Assembly (NCBI GenBank): GCA_027081505.1
Contig: JALWKK010000056.1
Span: forward strand, 1-52,647
Length of the DNA: 52,647 nt
Origin: Flavobacteriaceae bacterium
GTDB taxonomy: Bacteria > Bacteroidota > Bacteroidia > Flavobacteriales > Flavobacteriaceae
Reading direction: 5' to 3'
Shown: in pieces, positions 18,404 through 24,682 of the stretch
Position numbering within the stretch: position 1 is the stretch's first letter
How the letters are laid out: every line of letters begins with the position of its first letter
Notes under the pieces: generated by a model
What the model saw: the letters and a program-made list of their open reading frames with translations, nothing else
What the model was told of the DNA's origin: nothing
The model's database searches: none
Position numbers and translations under genes: made by a program

Positions 18404-20953
18404 CTAAAAATATAATTTCAACGAAAAATTCGGGCTAAAGCCTAAACTGTTTTCGGTAACTTTAGATACCGTAACATTTCCGGCTTGATCTTTATTTAGT
18501 TTGTATCTAATGTCTAACGTGTTTTTTGTGTTAAAAACATTAAGTAATGACATATTGGCTTTTAGCAACCCTTTTTTTGAAAACTTCCAAGTATACTCTG
18601 CAGAAATATTCACTCTATAATAATCGCTTAATCGGGCGGCGTTAGGAGCATTGTAATTTAATATTTCTTCACCATCTTGCACACTGTATTCCTCTCCTTT
18701 AACAACCGTTGTATAGGGTTTGCCGGTACGCCAAATTATTCCGGGAGCTATTTTAAAATTTTTATATGAAAATGAACTTGCCAACGTAGCCGAATGTCGT
18801 ATATCGTTATTGTTAGGAAAAACAGATGGTGTTAGATTATAAAATTCGAAATTATTTTTCATATACACATAACTCAGCCAAATGCTGAAGAAATCGGTTT
18901 TTTTATTCATAATTAGTTCGGCACCTGTTGCTATATAATCTCCTTTTTCGTTTATAAACTGAAACTGATTTTGAAATGCTTGTTCTCTAGTGGTAATATC
19001 TAGCCCTTCTTTAATGAATCCTTGTAAATTAATGTACCAACCTTTCTTTTTATACAAAATACCCACCGAAAGTTGCTTGTTTTTAATAATGGGAGTGTCT
19101 TTATTATCTACCAAAACCCATCTTCTTTTTTCGATGCCTAGAAAATCACTTTCAAAATCGATGCGTTGTGTGATGGTTTGACTTTTTATTTCACCTTGTG
19201 CTTCTGCCGAAAATCCGTTTCCTATTTTTTGATAAATACTAAAACGAGGTTCAGCCAAAAAGGTGTTAAATTTTGCAAAATAATTAGCTCTAAGCCCGGC
19301 ATTTATAACGGTTTTATTTTGAGTTGAATGGTATTTGAAATTGAGATAACCCACGTGCGTACGCAGTACTTTCTTTTCGTGTAATCTAAATCTTGGTAAA
19401 TTTATGTCTTGTGTGTTTGAAACACCGGTTTCAAAAAATTGATATCCTGCTTGCCATGTAATATGCGTAGTGGGTTGCAGTTGCGCATCTAATTTAAGAC
19501 CGGTTTCTATAATTCCGTTTCGTTGAAATTTTTGTTGATTGCTAAACAGGTTTTCATTGTCGGCATGTAGTGTGTAATCCGATATATGAACTAAAGTTTT
19601 GGTGGTTAAATTTGTATTCCATCGACGCTCCCAAGAAGCCCCTAAAACAAAACTTTCTTGTTCTAATTCATTGGTAACCGATTGTTGATTTTGAGTATTT
19701 GTTTCTGTAAGATCTAATATGTTTTCGATAATTAAAAAATGAGTTCTAAACTTATCTTTGTTGCTTAAATTAAACAAAATGTTAGTTCCAAAATCCAAAA
19801 ATTTAAAATTCTCTTGGGTTATAATGGGTATTTGATTGGTGTTTTGTGTATTGTCTATTTCTACTTTCTGAAAAATACGATCGGTAAATGTGTGGTAAAG
19901 CGGGCTTGTAAAAAGATTGGTCAATGAATTTCGATAAGCCAATTCTATTCCCATTTTTTTTGAAACGGGAATGTAAAGTGCCACGCTTGCATTAATAAGG
20001 TTAATACCCGCCATTCCGGTTAGCGAATCGGATAGGGTATTTCTGGATTCCATAGCAATTACACTTGAGGTGCTTTCGCCATATCTGGGGTTGGTTCCGT
20101 TTTTAAACAGGGTTACTTTTTTGGTTAATTCAGGGTTAAAAGCCGAAATTAATCCGAAAAAATGACTATTTTGAAACATTCGCATATCATTCCATAAAAC
20201 TAGGTTTTCACTATGCGAACCACCTCTAATGTTTATGTTTGAAATGGTTTCATCAACACTTTCAACTCCGGGTAATGCCTGAATGAGTTGAAGTACATCG
20301 TTCTCTACTTGTCCGGGAAGTAAACCAAAATCTTCTGTGTCTATTGCGGTAGCACCGTTGTATTCTTTTTTTATCCCTTTGGTTAAGTAATTAGTTAACA
20401 AAACCGTCTGTAACTGATTAATACTTTTTGTAACAAAAATAGGTGTGCAACTATCCGAAAAAGATGTTGCCGAAACGGTTACTGTTTCAAAGCCTATAAA
20501 TGAAATTTGAATATCATTGTTTTTATATTTTTCGGGCAAATAAAAATAACCTTCTTTATTACTTGCCGTGACAAACGAATCATTTAGAACTCTGATGGTA
20601 GCTCCGTCAAGAAATTCTCCGGTGTAGGCGTTTACAACTTTTCCGCATAAGATTTTTGAATTTTTAATCAACTCTATGGTAATATACCGATTGCTTACTT
20701 CGGAAAAATAAAGCGGCGTGCGTTTATTCAAATAATCTAAAACTTCATTTAATGAAAGACTATTGTCCGGCTCTTTTATCTGAATACCTCTTACATCTTC
20801 GGGAGCATACGAAAACCGAACTTGAAAAGTTTCTTCTACTCGGGTTAGTATTTCTGTAAGTGATTTGTTTACAGTCGTTTCTTGTCCAAATCCTATCCAA
20901 ACAGACAGGAAGAAAGCAATAAAGGTGAAACAATTTCTTGTTTTATTTTGCAT
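18404..20953 (-). CDS. TonB-dependent receptor with STN domain, paired with FecIR
   Basis: Outer-membrane receptor of about 849 residues. After a signal peptide (NCFTFIAFFLSVWIGFGQ) comes an STN domain (LTEILTRVEETFQVRFSYAPED), the part that in Fec-type systems contacts the anti-sigma factor, then a CarboxypepD_reg beta-sandwich (LCGKVVNAYTGEFLDGATIRVL), a plug (NDVLQLIQALPGVESVDE, NINIRGGSHSENLVLWNDM) and a barrel ending FSLKLYF. No SusD-like partner is adjacent. The ATG at 20953 sits in the last codons of fecR (11-nt overlap), indicating translational coupling; in-frame GTG 20974 and ATG 20971 are alternatives. The substrate or signal cannot be told from sequence. Confidence 0.88.
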   Translation of the reverse strand: MQNKTRNCFTFIAFFLSVWIGFGQETTVNKSLTEILTRVEETFQVRFSYAPEDVRGIQIKEPDNSLSLNEVLDYLNKRTPLYFSEVSNRYITIELIKNSKILCGKVVNAYTGEFLDGATIRVLNDSFVTASNKEGYFYLPEKYKNNDIQISFIGFETVTVSATSFSDSCTPIFVTKSINQLQTVLLTNYLTKGIKKEYNGATAIDTEDFGLLPGQVENDVLQLIQALPGVESVDETISNINIRGGSHSENLVLWNDMRMFQNSHFFGLISAFNPELTKKVTLFKNGTNPRYGESTSSVIAMESRNTLSDSLTGMAGINLINASVALYIPVSKKMGIELAYRNSLTNLFTSPLYHTFTDRIFQKVEIDNTQNTNQIPIITQENFKFLDFGTNILFNLSNKDKFRTHFLIIENILDLTETNTQNQQSVTNELEQESFVLGASWERRWNTNLTTKTLVHISDYTLHADNENLFSNQQKFQRNGIIETGLKLDAQLQPTTHITWQAGYQFFETGVSNTQDINLPRFRLHEKKVLRTHVGYLNFKYHSTQNKTVINAGLRANYFAKFNTFLAEPRFSIYQKIGNGFSAEAQGEIKSQTITQRIDFESDFLGIEKRRWVLVDNKDTPIIKNKQLSVGILYKKKGWYINLQGFIKEGLDITTREQAFQNQFQFINEKGDYIATGAELIMNKKTDFFSIWLSYVYMKNNFEFYNLTPSVFPNNNDIRHSATLASSFSYKNFKIAPGIIWRTGKPYTTVVKGEEYSVQDGEEILNYNAPNAARLSDYYRVNISAEYTWKFSKKGLLKANMSLLNVFNTKNTLDIRYKLNKDQAGNVTVSKVTENSLGFSPNFSLKLYF

Positions 20954-21857
20954 AGATGGAAACTTGGTCATCACTAATGGTAAACTTTAATTGTAACGGT
21001 TTACAAATAGTTTTTAGTGCGGTTTCCAGATTTTTATGTGTAAAACTGCCCGTAAAACGTTTGTCTAAAATACGATTAGATTTTGTACTTACCGTAATGG
21101 GATATTGTCTTTCTAATTCTTTTATAACGTCACGTAACGGGGCATTTTCAAAATGACTTTCTTTTTGGACTACCCAAAGTGGTGCTTGTATTTGGGTAGG
21201 TGTAAAACTAATAATTTTGTTGCTTTCAACTCGTAAATTGTTTCCTGCCGGAACTTTAATAATCGTGTCCGGAAGTGTAACTTGTACCAATCCTTCATAA
21301 CAAACTACCGTAAGTTTTTTACCTCTGGCATATACATTAAACCGGGTTCCTAAAACAGCTACTTCGCCTAAAGCAGTTTTTACACGAAACTTTTTTCCTT
21401 TGGTAACTTTAAAATAGGCTTCGCCTTTTAGTGAAAGTTCTCGGTTTTTATCCCAAGTTTTTTTATTAAAAGCTAAGGTAGATTTTGTATTTACAATTAC
21501 TTCAGACTCGTCCGGTAATTGTATGTTTTTGGTTTGAGCTACTTCGGTTTTTACAGTAGTATCCGACGAATTAATGTACTTGTAACCAACAAATAAAACA
21601 GCTAGTACAGCGGCAATTTTTAAAAAGGTTGTAAGTGGATTTAATTTTTTTACCGGAATGTGTTTTTTTGCTACTAACTTGTTTTTTATTGCTTTAAAAT
21701 TAGCTTCTTGGTTAAAAGCAGGAGGAGTTAATGTTGAAGCAGCGTCGCTTATTTTCAAATACGAAGCAAACTCCGGCGATGTCTTTAATTGAAGCATCTC
21801 CGCCTCGGTAAGCATTTCTCCGTTTAACCATTTATGTAGTAAGTAGTCTTGTTTCAT
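20943..21857 (-). CDS. FecR-family anti-sigma factor
   Basis: Inner-membrane anti-sigma factor of 304 residues. The cytoplasmic N-terminus (about 1-77) would hold the sigma factor, a single membrane helix lies at about 78-92 (FLKIAAVLAVLFVGYKY), the FecR domain spans about 105-200 (IQLPDESEVIVNTKSTLAF, ALGEVAVLGTRFNVYARG), and a DUF4974 domain occupies about 235-303 (PLRDVIKELERQYPITVS). The gene lies between the sigma factor and the receptor. A bipartite element shared with the divergent lipoprotein promoter ends 23 nt before its ATG, suggesting fecR and the receptor are transcribed by the ECF sigma factor itself. Confidence 0.92.
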   Translation of the reverse strand: MKQDYLLHKWLNGEMLTEAEMLQLKTSPEFASYLKISDAASTLTPPAFNQEANFKAIKNKLVAKKHIPVKKLNPLTTFLKIAAVLAVLFVGYKYINSSDTTVKTEVAQTKNIQLPDESEVIVNTKSTLAFNKKTWDKNRELSLKGEAYFKVTKGKKFRVKTALGEVAVLGTRFNVYARGKKLTVVCYEGLVQVTLPDTIIKVPAGNNLRVESNKIISFTPTQIQAPLWVVQKESHFENAPLRDVIKELERQYPITVSTKSNRILDKRFTGSFTHKNLETALKTICKPLQLKFTISDDQVSIYAK

Positions 21858-21880
21858 ATCTTTTTATCCTCAATGATTCA

Positions 21881-21913
21881 AACAGGCATCTGTAAAAATA
21901 CCCTACCTTGTTT
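21881..21913 (-). promoter_or_regulatory. Candidate ECF-sigma promoter of fecR, copy 2 of a bipartite element
   Basis: On the minus strand the element reads AAACAAGGTAGGGTATTTT, 9 nt, CTGTT, and lies 23 nt upstream of the fecR ATG, starting 2 nt after the sigma gene stop. The AGGTAGGGTATTTT core is identical to a copy at 22470-22483 and the CTGTT is at the same spacing. The two blocks would be the -35 and -10 regions. Confidence 0.6.
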
Positions 21914-21914
21914 A

Positions 21915-22424
21915 TTAAATATTTTCAATTTCTTTTCTTAAATTAGCAAGTGCTTGACTCATTCGCTTCTCTACCGCTTTAACCGAGATGCCGAGAATCT
22001 CGGCTATTTCTCTATATTTTTTTCCTTCAATTCGGTTCAACAAAAAAGCGGTGCGCTGGGCTTCACTTAGGTTTGCAATGGCGTTTTCCAATTTTTCTTT
22101 AAATTGTTTTTCTTCAAGTAAATACTGTGGATTCTGGTTATCGGTATTACTAGTAACCGTTTCTCGGTGTTTTAATACAACCTTGTGATGGGCTATTTCG
22201 TTTAAAAAAGCATTATTTACCAAGGTGTATAAATACGATTTTACTTTTTCTACAGGAACTTTGGCACAATTTTGCCAAAGTTTAATGAATGCATCTTGTA
22301 CCAAATCATCTGCGCGAGCACTATCGCCACACTTAAAATAGATAAATCGCCACACCGATTTACTATGCTCGTTATATACCTTATTATATACTGTTTCGGA
22401 ACAAACCGACTTGGATGAATCCAT
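21915..22424 (-). CDS. RNA polymerase ECF-type sigma factor (FecI-like)
   Basis: A 169-residue sigma-70 family factor with regions 2 and 4 only. Region 2 is at about residues 15-80 (VWRFIYFKCGDSARADDLVQDAFIKLW, given in parts: VWRFIYFKC and ADDLVQDAFIKLWQN), and region 4 at about 115-165 (LSEAQRTAFLLNRIEGKKYREI followed by an HTH of AEILGISVKAVEKRM). It heads a sigma / FecR / receptor cluster of the Fec type. Genes for the receptor and anti-sigma factor follow on the same strand; the lipoprotein is divergent. No TAnnTTTG box is evident upstream of its ATG. Confidence 0.95.
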   Translation of the reverse strand: MDSSKSVCSETVYNKVYNEHSKSVWRFIYFKCGDSARADDLVQDAFIKLWQNCAKVPVEKVKSYLYTLVNNAFLNEIAHHKVVLKHRETVTSNTDNQNPQYLLEEKQFKEKLENAIANLSEAQRTAFLLNRIEGKKYREIAEILGISVKAVEKRMSQALANLRKEIENI

Positions 22425-22464
22425 AAAATGGTTTTTATAGCCGTAAAATTATATTTTTTTTTAA

Positions 22465-22497
22465 AAACTAGGTAGGGTATTTTAATAAAAGGCTGTT
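22465..22497 (+). promoter_or_regulatory. Candidate ECF-sigma promoter of the repeat lipoprotein, copy 1 of a bipartite element
   Basis: AAACTAGGTAGGGTATTTT at 22465-22483, then 9 nt, then CTGTT at 22493-22497. It matches the element in front of fecR at the 14-nt core AGGTAGGGTATTTT, at AAAC on the left, and at CTGTT with identical spacing. It points towards the lipoprotein gene. A transcription start near 22503 would make GTG 22510 an unlikely start codon and favours ATG 22549. Confidence 0.6.
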
Positions 22498-22548
22498 GTA
22501 TTTGTAACCGTGAAAAATAATCTTTATAAAATTAACACTTTGTCACTT

Positions 22549-24345
22549 ATGTTTTTACTTTTTAAAAAATTCAAAAAAACAGTTTTGTTTTCGTTTATTT
22601 CGTTCGTACTGTTATTAGGAGTTGGTTGCCAGAAAGAAGAAACCGAATATATAGATACTACAGTTCAAGGTACCATTACCGCTAATTCGGTTGTATCAAC
22701 CATTCTTGGTAGAACTGCCCAAAATGAAGGATCTTGGGATGATGTTATAGACGGTACATCTTGTGCCGCCGTGCAATACCCGCTAACGGTTATAGCCAAT
22801 GGACAGGAAGTAATATTGCAGAGTATAGAAGATGTCCAACTTATTGTCGCCATCTTTGCGCAATTTCCTAATGATACAGATACACTTGAAATAGTTTTTC
22901 CTATTACACTTATTATGTGGGATTATACAGAGGTTGTAGTAAACTCGCAAGAAGAACTTAATCAAATAATTGCAAATTGCATCTCAAATGGACAAGGTGA
23001 TGATGAAATTTCTTGCATTGGGTTTCAATACCCGATTACCATTTATACTTATAATTCGGCTCAAGAACAAACAGGAACCGTTGTGATAAATAGTGATTTT
23101 GAATTGTTCCAGTTTATTCAAAATTTGGATGAAAATGATGTATATAGCTTGGATTTTCCGGTAACGGTTATTTTATATGACGGTTCTACACAAACCGTAA
23201 ATAATACACAAGAATTGCAGTATCTAATCGAATCTTGTGAAAATAGCACTAATACCAATCCCGACCCAACACAATTTGAAGCCGATTTAACTACCGGAGT
23301 TTGGTATGTTACCTATTATTTTGACGATTATGACCAAACCGATAATTATCAAGGCTACCAATTTAGCTTTAACACAGACGGAAGCTCAACAGCATCTAAC
23401 GGAACAAATACCGTAAATGGAAGTTGGGAATATGATAACGACGAAAATATACCCGAATTTGAATTGGATTTTGGTGATGATGATCCGTTTGACGAATTAG
23501 ATGAAGATTGGGAAATAATCGAAGCTGATTCCGAGATCATTAAATTAAGAGATGTAAGTGGCGACGGTAGTGTAAACTATCTTACTTTTGAGCGTAACCC
23601 GAATACAACAGGTAGCAATGAAGAACTAAACAATTTGATACAACACCTTACTACCGATTCTTGGTTCGTAAATTTAATGGATGATGGCGGAGAAGATAAA
23701 ACTTGCAATTTTGTAACTTATGAATTTAGCTTTGATAGCAACGGAATAGCCCAAGCCGTTTCGACCTCAAATACCGTAACGGGTTATTGGACAGCTCAAA
23801 TGAATGACGGACAGTTAGAAGTTATATTAAATTTTGATACAGGTGGAAGTAATGAAGTGTTTGATAATCTTAATGACGATTGGGAGGTTTTGGTGTCTTC
23901 AAATACAGCTATTAATCTCAGAGATGTTAGTGAAGGAAGTGGCGAAACCGATTACTTAAATTTTAAAAGAAGCCCTTATACCGGTTGTGGTGGCGGAGGT
24001 GATACAGCAGCCGATGTAGAAAATATATTACAAGACGGGCAATGGTTTGTTGCCGGCTATCTGGATGAAGGTTATGATGAAACTTCAGATTATGCAGGAT
24101 ATACAATTACTTTCAACAGCGGAGGTTCTGTAACAGCAACTAACGGAACCAATACAAACTACGGAACTTGGTCTGTTGCCGGAACTACCGGTTCATTAGA
24201 ACTACTACTTGATTTTGGTACAGACGAACCTTTTGAAGATTTAAACGAAGAATGGGATATCATCGAATCATTAACTAATAAAATTACGCTTCAACACATA
24301 AGTAGCGAAGGAGGAGTTTATGATCTTATTCTAGAAAAACTATAA
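22549..24345 (+). CDS. Surface lipoprotein built from two N-terminal and three C-terminal repeats, linked to the FecIR locus
   Basis: A predicted lipoprotein of 598 residues (start ATG 22549; lipobox GVGC with Cys27). Residues 71-144 and 155-230 are two related repeats, each bounded by cysteines (SCAAVQYPLTV to IIANC; SCIGFQYPITI to LIESC), and each is itself two half-repeats with a [YF]P[LIV]T pattern. Residues 246-350, 364-474 and 492-598 are three larger repeats: W-[YF]-V, a glycine-rich strand, GTNTxxGxW, LDFGxDxPFxDLNEDWxIIE and xxLRDVS. The protein is very acidic. Function unknown; a secreted or surface binding protein is plausible. It is divergent from the sigma factor and shares a promoter-like element with fecR. 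A GTG at 22510 would lengthen it by 13 residues. Confidence 0.75.
   Translation: MFLLFKKFKKTVLFSFISFVLLLGVGCQKEETEYIDTTVQGTITANSVVSTILGRTAQNEGSWDDVIDGTSCAAVQYPLTVIANGQEVILQSIEDVQLIVAIFAQFPNDTDTLEIVFPITLIMWDYTEVVVNSQEELNQIIANCISNGQGDDEISCIGFQYPITIYTYNSAQEQTGTVVINSDFELFQFIQNLDENDVYSLDFPVTVILYDGSTQTVNNTQELQYLIESCENSTNTNPDPTQFEADLTTGVWYVTYYFDDYDQTDNYQGYQFSFNTDGSSTASNGTNTVNGSWEYDNDENIPEFELDFGDDDPFDELDEDWEIIEADSEIIKLRDVSGDGSVNYLTFERNPNTTGSNEELNNLIQHLTTDSWFVNLMDDGGEDKTCNFVTYEFSFDSNGIAQAVSTSNTVTGYWTAQMNDGQLEVILNFDTGGSNEVFDNLNDDWEVLVSSNTAINLRDVSEGSGETDYLNFKRSPYTGCGGGGDTAADVENILQDGQWFVAGYLDEGYDETSDYAGYTITFNSGGSVTATNGTNTNYGTWSVAGTTGSLELLLDFGTDEPFEDLNEEWDIIESLTNKITLQHISSEGGVYDLILEKL
22759..23238 (+). repeat. 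Two tandem ~75-residue coding repeats bounded by cysteines
   Basis: Copies at 22759-22980 and 23011-23238 within the lipoprotein gene. Each starts with Ser-Cys and a YP[LI]T strand and ends with a cysteine after an NxxEL-xx-[IL]I helix. Inside each copy the pattern repeats once more (YPLTV / FPITL; YPITI / FPVTV), giving four half-repeats. The repeats are diverged at DNA level, so they are old duplications. Confidence 0.7.
23284..24342 (+). repeat. Three tandem ~105-residue C-terminal coding repeats
   Basis: Copies at about 23284-23598, 23638-23970 and 24022-24342. Shared features are WYV/WFV at the start, FSFNTDGS / FSFDSNGI / ITFNSGGS, a GTNTxxGxW or NTVTGYW strand, [LI]xFG or NFDTG with a DLNEDW or NLNDDW block, and a closing LRDVS/LQHIS strand. 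Spacing suggests a small beta-barrel or sandwich domain in each copy. Confidence 0.7.
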
Positions 24346-24403
24346 TAATTTACAATATTTGAATTAATCTATAAATATAAATTGTTTGGTTGTTAGTTGT
24401 TAT

Positions 24404-24494
24404 GAAAACCGGTGGTTTTAAGATATATAACCTCACAGCAAAGACCCATCAAAGGATGGTGAGCAAGTTTATAATAAAATAACTGCCGGTTTTC
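24404..24494. other. Structured intergenic element: 13-bp inverted repeat enclosing a nested hairpin
   Basis: GAAAACCGGTGGT at 24404-24416 can pair with ACTGCCGGTTTTC at 24482-24494 (11 Watson-Crick pairs and two G-U pairs as RNA). Inside, CTCAC (24432-24436) pairs with GTGAG (24459-24463) and CATC (24447-24450) pairs with GATG (24455-24458) around an AAAG loop. It lies in the 337-nt gap between the lipoprotein and the hybrid sensor. It could be a structured RNA, an mRNA-end element, or a small inverted-repeat mobile element; no clear target-site duplication was seen. The rest of the gap (24495-24667) is T-rich with no gene visible. Confidence 0.45.
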
Positions 24495-24667
24495 TTAAAC
24501 TACATTTTTAAATGAACTTAAACCCTTTTTCTTTCCTTAATTTTCAAAACCAATTTGATGTTTTTTTCATAAAAGTTTGATGATGTTTTTTTGTTTATTT
24601 TTGATGGCAAAAACATTTTTCATACTCTTTTCGGGATAGTATTCGGTATAGATAAATAGTTTTTTTA

Positions 24668-24675
24668 TAACTTTG
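24668..24675 (+). promoter_or_regulatory. Possible promoter of the hybrid sensor gene, -7 box next to the ATG
   Basis: TAACTTTG matches TAnnTTTG but ends only 7 nt before the ATG at 24683, which would leave a leader of about 3-4 nt. Either the mRNA is nearly leaderless or the match is chance. Confidence 0.4.
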
Positions 24676-24682
24676 AAAAACT

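Noticed and set aside
23284-24342. Repeat array resembling CRISPR or tandem DNA repeats
   Set aside because: The repeats are at protein level only, ~105 codons long, in frame, and diverged at DNA level.
24431-24470. Possible c-di-GMP (GEMM) riboswitch
   Set aside because: Part of the element has a superficially similar GCAAA pattern, but the second conserved hairpin, the tetraloop and its receptor are missing.
24404-24494. Rho-independent terminator of the lipoprotein gene
   Set aside because: The outer stem arms are 65 nt apart and there is no T run after the right arm, so it does not look like a simple intrinsic terminator.
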